The notes under the pieces: model-generated
What the model saw: only the letters and a program-made list of their open reading frames with translations
Database searches by the model: none
What the model was told of the DNA's origin: nothing
Made by a program: the position numbers and the translations under genes
Source: Sulfurovum xiamenensis
GTDB lineage: Bacteria; Campylobacterota; Campylobacteria; Campylobacterales; Sulfurovaceae
Direction of reading: 5' to 3'
Assembly: GCF_030347995.1 (NCBI RefSeq)
Contig: NZ_JAQIBC010000002.1
Span: 248,001-312,000, forward strand
DNA length: 64,000 bases
Shown: positions 1 through 11,534 of the stretch, piece by piece
Layout of the letters: the number at the start of each line of letters is the position of its first letter
Numbering within the stretch: position 1 is the first letter of the stretch

Positions 1-1023
1 CTGACCCAGTCTGGGTTGGCAACTGACAAGAGAATTTGCAACCAGACCATCTTCATAGAGTGTGATATCTTTGGTCATGCCATGCAGTTGAAAATACCCG
101 CCGGGGTAGGGCGTGAATTGTCCCATACCTCGTGGTGTACCACGCTCTCCATGAAAAACAACTTCAGGGAATTGTGTACCTTCACACCCATCCCAGTGAC
201 TCACATACGCTGCTTTGAATTCAACCATAGACTTACAAGGTGCACCCAAAAGATCATCGATCTTTCCTGTTCTAAAGCCCGCAGCATTGATGAGATAGTC
301 AAAAGAGTCTGTATGGCTGATATCATCCTTGACATAACTGATATCCCACCCTTCCGTTTCAAAATTTTGCTGTACATTATAAACGATACTATTCATATTG
401 AGCGAAACGCACTCTAGTGCTTCAAGGGTCATTTCAGCACCAGCAGCAAGCCTAAAGAGGTTTAGTCCATACTCTTGAACCATAATAAGAGGAAACTGTA
501 CTTTATCCATATCGATATTTTTGGCTACAGGTATCATCCATTCATCAGAGGTTTTCGGTCTTTGGACCAATGCTTTTTCTCTGAGTCCTTGTATCTCTTC
601 TTTGGTGTAGATCCGATAATAGTTCTCCGGTTTTCCCAGTACTTCATTCTTCGGGTCTTTGGCGATATGGGCTTTATATTCCTCTGTCAGTAACTTAAGG
701 CGTGGTAGTAGTGCCTCAGGATTGGAACTGTCAGTAGTGGGTAACACTATGACCGTAGGTCTGTAGTCCACTACAAAAGGGTAGAAGCGCAAAAAGTCTA
801 TGGATTGTTTTAGTAAAGTAATGCACTGTGCATCAGAGATCTCACGATAGAGATTGCCCCCTGCATGTAAATGACACCATGGTGGCCCACTCACTAAACT
901 TGCACTCTTTTCAAACAGTGTCACATTTAGACCAAGTTGACCAAAATAGAGTGCTGCACTTGATCCTGCAGCACCTCCCCCTATAATGGCAATTTTTACT
1001 TTACTCTTTTCTATCATACTCAT
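1..1023 (-). CDS. FAD-dependent oxidoreductase (3' end beyond window)
   Basis: The first 341 residues of a leftward gene that runs off the window. An N-terminal Rossmann dinucleotide-binding motif is clear at about residues 13-27 (IIGGGAAGSSAALYF), followed by an acidic strand end (TLFEK) typical of FAD enzymes of the DAO/glutathione-reductase fold. A later NAAGFRTGK segment resembles the second FAD-contact region of DAO-type oxidoreductases. The ATG overlaps the stop of the upstream phosphatase gene by four bases (ATGA), so the two are probably co-translated; a second in-frame ATG lies two codons on. Substrate cannot be told from the sequence. Gene reality is very likely; the specific reaction is unknown. 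Confidence 0.85.
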   Translation of the reverse strand, partial: MSMIEKSKVKIAIIGGGAAGSSAALYFGQLGLNVTLFEKSASLVSGPPWCHLHAGGNLYREISDAQCITLLKQSIDFLRFYPFVVDYRPTVIVLPTTDSSNPEALLPRLKLLTEEYKAHIAKDPKNEVLGKPENYYRIYTKEEIQGLREKALVQRPKTSDEWMIPVAKNIDMDKVQFPLIMVQEYGLNLFRLAAGAEMTLEALECVSLNMNSIVYNVQQNFETEGWDISYVKDDISHTDSFDYLINAAGFRTGKIDDLLGAPCKSMVEFKAAYVSHWDGCEGTQFPEVVFHGERGTPRGMGQFTPYPGGYFQLHGMTKDITLYEDGLVANSLVSCQPRLGQ

Positions 1024-1694
1024 AACAGTGCATTTAACTCCGAAAAATCATCTATGATAAATGTTGGGTCGTATATTCCTATCTCTTCACCATAATTATA
1101 CCCATAAGTTACACCAACACTTTGCATACCACAGTTTTTGGCAGCCAAGAGGTCATTTCTAGAATCGCCTACCATCACACATTGCGATATGCTGACATTC
1201 ATATGCTCGCAAGCATGCAGCAAAGGGAGGGGGTCTGGTTTCTTTTTCTCCAAACTGTCTCCTCCCAACCAAAAGTCAAACACGCCATCAAGCCCGAGGG
1301 CTTCCAGGATAGGGCCGACAAAATCAAAAGGTTTATTGGTCACGATCACCAAACGGTAGCCTTTTTCCTTTAAGGTATGCAGTGTGGTTGATACATTGGG
1401 ATACGCCGCCGTATCGATACAAAGATTTTCTCCATAGAACGTTAAAAAGATATCTAAAGCCTTTTCAAACAAAGTAGGATCCAGCTTCTCGTCTATTTCT
1501 GTTTGTCCTGATAAAGCACGTTTGACCAAAACCTGTGCCCCGTTCCCCACCCAGTAACGAATCGTATCTTCACTGAACGTTTCACGGTGTAATGCATTTA
1601 ACATATGATTTACTGCGGTTGCCAAGTCCGGTACACTGTCGATCAGTGTGCCATCCAGATCAAATAAAATGACTTCTTTATTAGTGAATTTCAA
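1020..1694 (-). CDS. gph: Phosphoglycolate phosphatase-like HAD hydrolase
   Basis: A 224-residue HAD-superfamily phosphatase. All four HAD motifs are visible: I FDLDGTL with nucleophile D12 and acid/base D14, II VTN (118-120), III KKKPDP (from 150), IV GDSRND (176-181). The alpha-helical cap between motifs I and II and the length match the Gph/PGPase branch, which removes 2-phosphoglycolate formed by DNA repair or Rubisco oxygenation; other small phosphoesters are possible. The gene begins a leftward pair with the FAD oxidoreductase (4-bp overlap). The upstream 215 bp to truD are AT-rich and must hold divergent promoters, although no strong consensus stands out. Confidence 0.85.
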   Translation of the reverse strand: MKFTNKEVILFDLDGTLIDSVPDLATAVNHMLNALHRETFSEDTIRYWVGNGAQVLVKRALSGQTEIDEKLDPTLFEKALDIFLTFYGENLCIDTAAYPNVSTTLHTLKEKGYRLVIVTNKPFDFVGPILEALGLDGVFDFWLGGDSLEKKKPDPLPLLHACEHMNVSISQCVMVGDSRNDLLAAKNCGMQSVGVTYGYNYGEEIGIYDPTFIIDDFSELNALL

Positions 1695-1909
1695 ATTTTA
1701 CCTTTTATATAATGTTATTGAATAATTAATATAATTTTTATATACAATACCAAATTTTCATTTATAGTACAAATAAAAGAACACCGTTTGTAGGTGAATT
1801 ATGTTCGTTCGTACAAATAACCGATAATTTATGTATTGTGCATGTTTAGTTGGGCGATTATACATTTTTTAGCTAAAATGCTGGAATTATTAACTTTTGA
1901 AAGAAATCC

Positions 1910-2977
1910 ATGCAGCTAATCTACCCACTGAACGTCAAAAATGAATTTGTATTTAACTCTTCTCCTCGAGACTTTACTGTTGAAGAGATACCACTGTATG
2001 AGTTTACGGGTGAGGGTGAACATCTGGTACTTCAAGTACGTAAAAAAGAGTTGACGACATGGGAGATGCTTGATGTCATTTCCAACCATGTAGGCATACG
2101 ACGCCGTGACATGGGATATGCAGGGTTAAAAGACAAACATGCTATGACGATTCAGTACATCTCTTTGCCAGCGAAATTTGAGGAGAAGTTAAAGGCCTTT
2201 TCACATGATAAGATCAAGATCCTCTCTATGGTCCTCCACAATAACAAGATACGTGTAGGGCATCTGAAAGGTAATCGTTTCAAAATTCGTCTGAAAAAAG
2301 TGCTTGGTGTCCAAAAAGACAAACTGGATTCTGTACTGAAGTGGATCGACGAAAATGGTGTACCAAACTACTTTGGAAACCAACGTTTCGGGACAGATGG
2401 AAACAACTGGGAAGATGGTAAAAAACTGATAGAGGGAAGCCTGAAAATACGTGACAGAAAAACAAAAGAGTTTTTGATGGGTGCCTACCAAAGCTATCTT
2501 TTCAACCAATGGCTCTCAAAACGTATGGAACTGAGTCACTTGCTTGAAAAGTTCACTGAAGCTGAAACGGAGCAGGTATTGAACTTACCCAAAGGCTCAC
2601 TCAAAGGTACAAAGTCACAGCCAAACTTCTTCAAACTGGTAGAGGGTGATGTAATGATGCACTATCCTTACGGACGTTTATTTACGGTGGAGAACCTGGA
2701 AGAAGAAGCCAAACGTTTTGCAGAAAAAGACATCGCACCTGCAGGACTGCTTCCCGGTAAAAAAACAAAGAGAGCAGAAGGTACAGCAGGTCTCATAGAA
2801 TCACCATTTGCTGAGGAGATAAACCTCAATGGTGCCAGAAGGTATGCCTGGATACAGGTAACGGATATTAAGAAAACATATATCGAAGAAAAAGCCCACT
2901 ATGAACTGAATTTTGTATTGCCTAAAGGTTCATACGCTACAAACGTATTAGACGTGTTGAGAGGTGGAGAGGCATAG
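1910..2977 (+). CDS. truD: tRNA pseudouridine(13) synthase TruD
   Basis: A 355-residue TruD-family enzyme that isomerises U13 of tRNA(Glu) to pseudouridine in the cytoplasm. The family signature GYAGLKDKHAMTIQY is at residues 69-83, with the catalytic Asp at D75; the NYFGNQRFG motif around residue 155 and the long TruD insert follow. Length matches the usual 340-360 residues. The ATG is preceded by a modest purine-rich stretch (GAAAGAAA). It is transcribed divergently from gph and stands alone; the next gene starts about 95 bp downstream. Confidence 0.95.
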   Translation: MQLIYPLNVKNEFVFNSSPRDFTVEEIPLYEFTGEGEHLVLQVRKKELTTWEMLDVISNHVGIRRRDMGYAGLKDKHAMTIQYISLPAKFEEKLKAFSHDKIKILSMVLHNNKIRVGHLKGNRFKIRLKKVLGVQKDKLDSVLKWIDENGVPNYFGNQRFGTDGNNWEDGKKLIEGSLKIRDRKTKEFLMGAYQSYLFNQWLSKRMELSHLLEKFTEAETEQVLNLPKGSLKGTKSQPNFFKLVEGDVMMHYPYGRLFTVENLEEEAKRFAEKDIAPAGLLPGKKTKRAEGTAGLIESPFAEEINLNGARRYAWIQVTDIKKTYIEEKAHYELNFVLPKGSYATNVLDVLRGGEA

Positions 2978-3072
2978 ATCAAAAGTATCCTTTAGATGCC
3001 TTAATGATTTCACACTTATTACATACTTCTAGTTTATCATTTAATTCAATGATCACTATAAAGGAAAGTAGG

Positions 3073-3438
3073 ATGGTAAGAAGGAATCTTAAACTCATAG
3101 GTGCAGCAAGCATACTGACTTCAGCATTGATCTTTAATGCTTGTAATCCGCAGGAACGCGCTTTTGCTACTGGTGTAGGGGTTGGTGTTGTTGCGGCATC
3201 CGTATTTAGTTACCCACATTATTATGATCGTCCATACTATTATTACGACGGTAGATATTATTATGGTGGATATTATCGTGATGGATTTTATTATTATAAA
3301 GGTTACAGATTTAGAGATGGGCACTATTACCATAATGGATATCGATACCATCATGGACACCGTTATAGTGCACGTGTAGGTCAATATGGTTATTATCAAA
3401 ATCGAAAACAATACGATAATCGCCACAGATATAGATAG
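3073..3438 (+). CDS. Tyr/His/Gly-rich small lipoprotein
   Basis: A 121-residue predicted lipoprotein. The start at 3073 is chosen because GGAAAGTAGG lies just upstream and a signal peptide begins there (MVRRNLKLIGAASILTSALIFNAC), with a plausible lipobox cysteine at residue 24. An in-frame ATG at 3004 would add 23 residues before the signal sequence and looks unlikely. After a short glycine-zipper-like segment (TGVGVGVVAAS) the protein is almost wholly Tyr, His, Gly, Arg and Asp in YYDGRYYYGG-type repeats. Such repeats occur in envelope proteins of unknown role; metal binding by the His/Tyr tail is only a guess. Confidence 0.75.
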   Translation: MVRRNLKLIGAASILTSALIFNACNPQERAFATGVGVGVVAASVFSYPHYYDRPYYYYDGRYYYGGYYRDGFYYYKGYRFRDGHYYHNGYRYHHGHRYSARVGQYGYYQNRKQYDNRHRYR

Positions 3439-3651
3439 TTACTGAAATTGTAAATTGAAGGAAATTTTATCTTAGATACAGCAAGGTTGGGTTTGTTTCG
3501 TTGGTAGTCGAGACAACAATGTTTTTCTAAAAGGAGGAAGAATAAAAAAAACTGCCATACCTAAGATATGACCGAATTGTAACCAAATAAGATAAAATTA
3601 CTCTTAATTTAAAACTTATAACTAAAATTTGTTCAAATTATTTTTTTAAAT
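3439..3651. other. Intergenic region with distant inverted repeat and orphan Shine-Dalgarno
   Basis: Holds no convincing gene. A 12-bp perfect inverted repeat (AATTTTATCTTA at 3463-3474, TAAGATAAAATT at 3588-3599) brackets a stretch that contains an excellent ribosome-binding sequence, AAAAGGAGGAAG (3529-3540), with no ATG, GTG or TTG at usable spacing. It may be a gene remnant or a chance occurrence. Confidence 0.35.
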
Positions 3652-3993
3652 CTAACACACAAGCCAATTTTCTATCTTAAATATCTCCTCTGTTGCAGGC
3701 ATTCCTTTCCATCCATTTGATTCCAGATACATCATTTTATTTCCAAAATATCCAACAATGTATTTTTCTTTATAGATAGGGAAGGTTCCTGAGTGGAACA
3801 TGGCAAAGATATCTTCATAGCTTTTGGCCGTTTCATAATAGCTGAAATCAAAACTATGCAGGGCTATCAGAGCCGTTTGCAACATCTCATTACTATGCAT
3901 AGCACAGCTTAATACATAGTAAGATGGATAGGGAACAGCAGGGTTGTCCAGTAGGTCACAGATATAGAGTCTTTCTTTTTTTTTGTTATACAT
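3652..3993 (-). CDS. Hypothetical protein, 113 aa
   Basis: A 113-residue cytoplasmic-type protein of no family I recognise. It has no signal peptide or membrane segment. The sequence is rich in aromatic residues, with a YPSYYVLSCAMHSNEMLQTAL stretch near residues 22-42 and a C-terminal KIENWLVC. It is divergent from wrbA, and a 23-bp perfect palindrome lies between the two starts (4031-4053). No good Shine-Dalgarno precedes the ATG. The reading frame fills the gap between two clear genes and the composition looks coding, so it is probably real. Confidence 0.55.
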   Translation of the reverse strand: MYNKKKERLYICDLLDNPAVPYPSYYVLSCAMHSNEMLQTALIALHSFDFSYYETAKSYEDIFAMFHSGTFPIYKEKYIVGYFGNKMMYLESNGWKGMPATEEIFKIENWLVC

Positions 3994-4030
3994 GACGACA
4001 TTGTAGGGTAAAGGATCCTAGAAAAGCTAC

Positions 4031-4053
4031 AAATATGTCAAATTGACATATTT
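4031..4053. promoter_or_regulatory. 11-1-11 palindrome in wrbA divergent promoter
   Basis: AAATATGTCAA, a central A, then TTGACATATTT form a perfect dyad. Its right half carries TTGACA (4043-4048), which with TACTAT at 4065-4070 (16-nt spacer) makes a good sigma-70 promoter for wrbA. Its left half carries TTGACA on the other strand (4041-4036), followed after 15 nt by TAGGAT, a weaker promoter toward the 113-aa gene. The dyad thus fuses two back-to-back -35 boxes and could be an operator. A terminator is unlikely this close to two gene starts. Confidence 0.6.
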
Positions 4054-4140
4054 TTAAGCTTTCATACTATGAATTATGTAACTGCTACATAGAAAGTACA
4101 CAAATTTTAACTATAGTGATATAAAAAATAGGGTGTTAAG

Positions 4141-4752
4141 ATGAAGGTATTGATCGTTTACTATTCAATGTACGGGCATATCTACAGGCTGGCAGAAGAA
4201 GCTGCTGAAGGCGTACGATCTGTTGCAAATGCAGAAGCTATCATTCGCCGAGTTCCAGAGACTTTGTCCGAGGGAATATTAGAAAAAATGGGTGCGACTG
4301 AAGCCCAGAAACAGCAGTCTCATATACCTATATGCACGGTAAAGGAGCTGAGTGAGGCTGATGCGATCATTTTCGGAACACCTACCCGATTTGGAAATAT
4401 GTGTGGACAGATGCGACAATTTCTTGATAGTACCGGGAAACTATGGATGGAAGGATCGTTGGTAGGCAAAGTAGGAAGTGTTATTACGAGTTCAAGTACC
4501 CAGCATGGTGGACAGGAATCCACGATATTGACCTTCCATGTTACACTCTTGCATCACGGTATGATCATTGCAGGTTTGCCTTATACGTTCCAGGGACAAA
4601 TGATGATGGAAGAGATCAGTGGTTGTTCTCCATATGGTGCATCAACGATCGCTGGTGGTGATGGCAGTCGGTTCCCAAGTAAAAATGAGCTTTCCGGAGC
4701 ACGATACCAGGGAGCATATGTCGCAGAGATCGCAAAGAAACTCATCACGTGA
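4141..4752 (+). CDS. wrbA: NAD(P)H:quinone oxidoreductase WrbA
   Basis: A 203-residue flavodoxin-fold FMN enzyme that reduces quinones with two electrons, limiting semiquinone and oxidative damage. The opening [19 protein letters not shown] is the FMN phosphate loop, and the WrbA signatures [18 protein letters not shown] (about residues 79-96) and [15 protein letters not shown] (about 160-174) are intact. Length is normal for WrbA (about 200). It is preceded by the palindrome-overlapped promoter at 4043-4070. The gene is monocistronic between two oppositely oriented units. Confidence 0.95.
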   Translation: MKVLIVYYSMYGHIYRLAEEAAEGVRSVANAEAIIRRVPETLSEGILEKMGATEAQKQQSHIPICTVKELSEADAIIFGTPTRFGNMCGQMRQFLDSTGKLWMEGSLVGKVGSVITSSSTQHGGQESTILTFHVTLLHHGMIIAGLPYTFQGQMMMEEISGCSPYGASTIAGGDGSRFPSKNELSGARYQGAYVAEIAKKLIT

Positions 4753-4854
4753 TAAAATGCTCAAGAATATGCTTTAGTGACTGGATTACATAAAGAGGCG
4801 CTGATGCTCAGTATAGGATAGACTTTTATGGTTTCATAGATCCTATAAGTTCAG

Positions 4855-6726
4855 TTACCAACTGCCACCGCCGCCGCCGCCACCGCCGCCGCCGGAGAAG
4901 CCACCTCCACCTGAGAAGCCGCTACCGCCGTTAGAACTCTTGGAAGGCGACGTAGATGCTGCACTGAGAGAAGAGGAGAATCGACCCAGACCTGAAACAT
5001 TTCCATGATACCAATATGGCGTGTCTACATGTAGAATATCATAAAAGGTGAGCCAATGGTCCGATTCATCAAAAAGAACGGCATACGGCAACATTTTTTC
5101 CAGGTAAAGCGGGTCCATCGCTAAACGTCTTTTTATTTCATCTTGCTTTACCCGTTTGATAAACTCTTTCAATCCCAGTAGATGTTTCGATGCATAAGCA
5201 CCTTTTTGTGTAAATTTTCCTATTTTCCTATAGGTAAAAACCAAAGATGCCACCAGTACGATCAAAACCCCCAAAGGACCTAGTATCAATTCATGGAAGT
5301 GTATCCCTTCCTTGTGTATGGCAAGAAAAGGCATCATTCCTGCTATAGCAAAGATAAGACCTGTTATTTTAGAGAACCAGTTTTTATTCAGCGTCATAAT
5401 ATTTAGACCTACACCACCAAAGACAAGAGGAAAGATAAGAAGAAAGATCACCTCTTCTCCAAACTGCAGATAGAGGTTGTAAAGCACCAATCCTACAACA
5501 GGCAATAAAAGTAGAATACTCTTGGCTAAAAAGTTTTTACGTACCCTTTGTGGATTCTCTACCATATATCCATCTGCCACCGACCAGGTGTAAAGGTTAT
5601 CGTTGATATATTTGAATCCTTTTTGCAGTGCTGATGCTTTTTCTTCGGATCCAGAGGAGAGCATAAAACTGTTTTTTCCTTTAAAAAGTACATGATCAAG
5701 TAGATACTTCTGGTCCATTCTTAAATTTGCTGTATTACTCTCTTTACGTATCAAAAGAGGATCAAGTTTCTTCTCTCTTTGGTCTATCTCAAGGTGTCCC
5801 AAGTGTGCCAGTTCAAGGACAGCTGCTGCAAAGTCTTTATTGTCAGTGAACTTGTCCAGAACAAGTCCTGATTCTAACAGACTGAGCCCTTTTGGAGGTT
5901 CATATTGTACTGCGATAGACCGTTTGTCAACAAATCCTCTGTTCTTGGTGTAGGTATGATAAAAATAGAGCAAAAAACCAATCAATGCAGCCCAGTGGAT
6001 ATGGGCTAAAAACCACTCCACAAAAGTGGCTTTGACATTCTCCAGTCCATTTTGATCTAAAAGATCGGCCGGATAAGCTAGCTCGACCGTTGCTCCTTCA
6101 TGGGGATACAGTTTTACTACTTTTACTTGCAGTTGTCTTGGATCAATCCACACGCTTTTAGCGGAAGGAGCCTTTGAACCATAACGACCTGTAGACGTTG
6201 AGAGTACGATGTCATATTGACTCAGAGAGGAGGGCAGGAAGAAATTTGCTTCAACATTATGAATAGGGATCTGCCAACCTGTACCGATAACATTCCAACG
6301 TATGGCATCATCTTCTTCATTTTGAGCAGCCGGAAGCACACCTTTTTTTACACGGTAAGCGATCTTATAGAGGTGTTTTCCAGTAATATAGGTATGAGCT
6401 GAACCAATCTTCAAACGTATGACATCTCCTGCCTGCGTAGAAGCAAGAGTGGACTGCTGCCACTCTATGATACCCCCATCAAGCTGCACCGAAAAGTCAT
6501 AGAGCCCCAGATCTTTTATAAGGTTGTTTCTTTTGATGGTGTAAGGTATATCACGGAAGATCCCGTGCTTTCTTAAACCTTCAAAGTCATAGGTGATAGA
6601 CTCTACGATAGAGAGTTCACCACTCTGTTCTACCGTAACATCTATCTTATAATTTGAGATCTTTTCAGCATAAGCAGAGGTATTCAAGCCCCAAAAAAGG
6701 AGGGCGAGGATGAGTAGTGTTTTCAT
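4855..6726 (-). CDS. DUF2207 membrane protein with Gly-rich C-terminus
   Basis: A 623-residue membrane protein of the DUF2207 family. A signal peptide (1-20) leads into a periplasmic DUF2207 domain (about 22-225), then a transmembrane helix near 240-258, a cytoplasmic segment, and two pairs of helices at about 400-450 and 455-500. The C-terminus is a low-complexity tail of Gly with a few Ser (SGGGGFSGGGG then a run of ten Gly, SW). That tail is encoded by GCC/ACC triplet repeats and may vary in length by slippage. It lies 4 bp after lemA, the usual partnership for this family. Function is unknown; envelope stress or membrane remodelling is often suggested. Confidence 0.85.
   Translation of the reverse strand: MKTLLILALLFWGLNTSAYAEKISNYKIDVTVEQSGELSIVESITYDFEGLRKHGIFRDIPYTIKRNNLIKDLGLYDFSVQLDGGIIEWQQSTLASTQAGDVIRLKIGSAHTYITGKHLYKIAYRVKKGVLPAAQNEEDDAIRWNVIGTGWQIPIHNVEANFFLPSSLSQYDIVLSTSTGRYGSKAPSAKSVWIDPRQLQVKVVKLYPHEGATVELAYPADLLDQNGLENVKATFVEWFLAHIHWAALIGFLLYFYHTYTKNRGFVDKRSIAVQYEPPKGLSLLESGLVLDKFTDNKDFAAAVLELAHLGHLEIDQREKKLDPLLIRKESNTANLRMDQKYLLDHVLFKGKNSFMLSSGSEEKASALQKGFKYINDNLYTWSVADGYMVENPQRVRKNFLAKSILLLLPVVGLVLYNLYLQFGEEVIFLLIFPLVFGGVGLNIMTLNKNWFSKITGLIFAIAGMMPFLAIHKEGIHFHELILGPLGVLIVLVASLVFTYRKIGKFTQKGAYASKHLLGLKEFIKRVKQDEIKRRLAMDPLYLEKMLPYAVLFDESDHWLTFYDILHVDTPYWYHGNVSGLGRFSSSLSAASTSPSKSSNGGSGFSGGGGFSGGGGGGGGGGSW
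4861..4895. repeat. GCC-type trinucleotide microsatellite in the DUF2207 gene
   Basis: The stretch is almost pure CCG/CCA triplets on the plus strand, giving the run of glycines just before the C-terminal Ser-Trp of the DUF2207 protein. Triplet slippage would change length without a frameshift. Confidence 0.7.
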
Positions 6727-6730
6727 CAGA

Positions 6731-7294
6731 TCAAAAGTCTATTTTAGGCATCTTTTTCGCAGCTTCGGCTTCACTCTCATCAAGCTCAAAATACTCGCGA
6801 GGAGTAAAGTTAAACTTTTTTGCCACGTAAAGATCAGGAAAAGCATCAAGTCTATAGTTATAATCTCTTACGATGGCATTATAGTAACGTCTTGCATTTT
6901 GGAGCGCATCTTCTATGCTTGACAGCTCATTTTGCAGTTTCATAAAGGTAGTGTTCGCCTTAAGATCCGGGTAGGCTTCAGCCAGAGCAAAGAGTTTACC
7001 CAGGGCCCCGGAGATCATATTGGCTGCGGCAGCCTTTTCATCGATGCTTCCTGCATCCAATCCCTGCTGACGTGCCTGTATCACTTTTTCAAGTGTCTCT
7101 GCTTCATAATCCTTATAGCCTTTGACTGTATCCACCAGTGCCGGGATAAGATCATAGCGACGCTTCAACTGCACATCGATATCAGACCATGATGCATCGA
7201 TACCCGTACGCAATGATATAAACCTGTTATAAATAACAACAAGATACGCAGCGACAGCTACAATGATCAGTAAAACAATATTTCCAAAACTCAT
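6731..7294 (-). CDS. lemA: LemA family protein
   Basis: A 187-residue LemA protein. It has one N-terminal membrane helix (about residues 5-24), the signature YNRFISLRTGIDASWSDIDVQLKRR (27-51), the RRYDLIPALVDTVKGYKDYE core, then a long four-helix coiled body with the conserved ARRYYNAIVRDYNYRL segment near 138-153. The body is expected to face the periplasm. It is the first gene of a two-gene leftward operon with DUF2207 (4-bp gap), an arrangement common across bacteria. Its molecular role is not established. Confidence 0.92.
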   Translation of the reverse strand: MSFGNIVLLIIVAVAAYLVVIYNRFISLRTGIDASWSDIDVQLKRRYDLIPALVDTVKGYKDYEAETLEKVIQARQQGLDAGSIDEKAAAANMISGALGKLFALAEAYPDLKANTTFMKLQNELSSIEDALQNARRYYNAIVRDYNYRLDAFPDLYVAKKFNFTPREYFELDESEAEAAKKMPKIDF

Positions 7295-7344
7295 TTCTCT
7301 TCCTTTAAGTGTTGTATAGCTTTATTATAACCAAAGATACTTTT

Positions 7345-7692
7345 CTACTCTTCTAAATGTTCTTTCTCTTCCTTGAGGACATAGATAAAAGTATCGACAT
7401 CAAGTTCATCATATCTCTCTACACTCACAGCAGTACGTACAAACTCATCTCCTTCAAATTCATCGAGATACTCCCAATGCTCATCAAGATTCCGTGAGTA
7501 AAACAGGTAACCATGTACCGTATCACCATCAGGGTCGAGTTTAATGCCCGGATATCCCATTGAGGCTGACCAACCGGCACCGATAAGGTTTCCTCGTACG
7601 GTTGAGGGGACAAATTTACCTGTGATATTTTCCAGTACATGGCCATTGGGGCAATTTGGCATCAGCGTGCCATAGACAAACAGTGTTTCCAT
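7345..7692 (-). CDS. Gamma-glutamylcyclotransferase (AIG2)-like protein
   Basis: A 115-residue AIG2/GGCT-fold protein. The start at 7692 is chosen because the family motif begins at once (METLFVYGTLMP, with the YGTL substrate-binding loop at residues 7-10); a longer frame to 7839 adds 49 residues of non-family sequence overlapping the divergent nucleotidase promoter. The FEGDEFVRTAV segment carries the expected acidic residue of the barrel. Members release 5-oxoproline from gamma-glutamyl amines or peptides; the substrate here is unknown. Confidence 0.8.
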   Translation of the reverse strand: METLFVYGTLMPNCPNGHVLENITGKFVPSTVRGNLIGAGWSASMGYPGIKLDPDGDTVHGYLFYSRNLDEHWEYLDEFEGDEFVRTAVSVERYDELDVDTFIYVLKEEKEHLEE

Positions 7693-7807
7693 TTTCAACC
7701 TTTGATTTGGTAAAAGAATTCTAGCACAGGTTTTATTTGGTAAACTCTTCTCTCTGCCCCCTAAAGAAAAATTGACTACAATACGACAAACATCTATAAG
7801 GAAACCT

Positions 7808-8698
7808 ATGGCGTATGACTTAAAAGACAAACTTGTCATTGCGATCTCATCCCGTGCACTCTTTAGCCTTGAGGAAGAAAACAGTATCTTTGATAAAGAA
7901 GGACTCGAAGCATATTATGATTATCAACTGTCTCATTTGGATGACCCTTTATCCAAAGGTTCTGCATTTAAATTTGTACAGAACCTGCTTGCTATTAACA
8001 AAAAATTTGATAACAAACTGATAGAAGTGATCATCCTTTCTCGCAATAATGCTGCAACTGGTTTACGTATAGGACGATCTATAGAACACTATAATCTAGA
8101 TATAGAACGTACCGGATGGACTGCTGGTACGCCTGTAAGTAGATATCTTGAAGCGTTTAAAGTAGACTTGTTCCTTTCTGTACACTCCCCGGATGTTGAA
8201 GAAGCCGTCAACTCGGGGGTGGCTGCTGCAACCATACTTCCTCATACACCTATCACCTCTGAGGAGAGTGATATGGTAAAAATAGCCTTCGATGGGGATG
8301 CTGTCCTCTTTGGAGACGAGAGTGAGAGAGTCTATCAGGAAAAAGGTCTGGAAGCGTTCATAGAACACGAACGTGAAAATGCCAAGAATCCGTTGAGTCA
8401 AGGACCATTTTTCAAGTTCCTTAAAACGATATCAGAGATACAGGACAAGTTTCCCATGGAAAAATCACCTATACGTACAGCACTGGTAACGGCAAGAAAC
8501 TTTTCCACACATGAAAGAGTATTAGGAACCTTAGAGGGGTGGGGTGTTCGTGTAGATGAAGCCTTTTTCCAGGGCGGTGTACAAAAATATGAGGTTGTGA
8601 AAGCATTCGGTGCAGATATATTTTTTGATGATCAGGATACACATTTAGAGCATACATCCAAAGAGACCCCTTCTGCCAAAGTCCCGTATAGACGATAA
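7808..8698 (+). CDS. 5'-nucleotidase, NT5C1-like family
   Basis: A 296-residue protein resembling the cytosolic 5'-nucleotidase I family (PF06189), which dephosphorylates nucleoside monophosphates. The start at 7808 is chosen for the TAAGGA ribosome site just upstream; the frame opens 12 codons earlier without one. Visible landmarks are VIAISSRALFSLEEEN at the start, SRNNAATGLRIGRSIEHY near residue 90, a FDGDAVLFGDESE motif near 160 (a HAD-like acidic pair), and VTARNF near 235, followed by DIFFDDQDTHLE. Divergent from the AIG2 gene. Confidence 0.82.
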   Translation: MAYDLKDKLVIAISSRALFSLEEENSIFDKEGLEAYYDYQLSHLDDPLSKGSAFKFVQNLLAINKKFDNKLIEVIILSRNNAATGLRIGRSIEHYNLDIERTGWTAGTPVSRYLEAFKVDLFLSVHSPDVEEAVNSGVAAATILPHTPITSEESDMVKIAFDGDAVLFGDESERVYQEKGLEAFIEHERENAKNPLSQGPFFKFLKTISEIQDKFPMEKSPIRTALVTARNFSTHERVLGTLEGWGVRVDEAFFQGGVQKYEVVKAFGADIFFDDQDTHLEHTSKETPSAKVPYRR

Positions 8699-8749
8699 TA
8701 GTATTTAATATAATTTAATAATATTTCTTAGTATTAAAGTCGTTAAATA

Positions 8750-11443
<2,694 letters not shown>

Positions 11444-11534
11444 AGGCTCTATGGGGTCTAAAATCCTTTAAAACGATACTTAATCACAAATAAGATAAAA
11501 TAGAGCCAATAATAACGCGCAAGGTTTTACCAAT

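Noticed and set aside
3121-3426. A 101-codon antisense frame over the Tyr-rich lipoprotein
   Set aside because: Low-complexity mirror of TAT/TAC repeats; the plus strand has a signal peptide and ribosome site.
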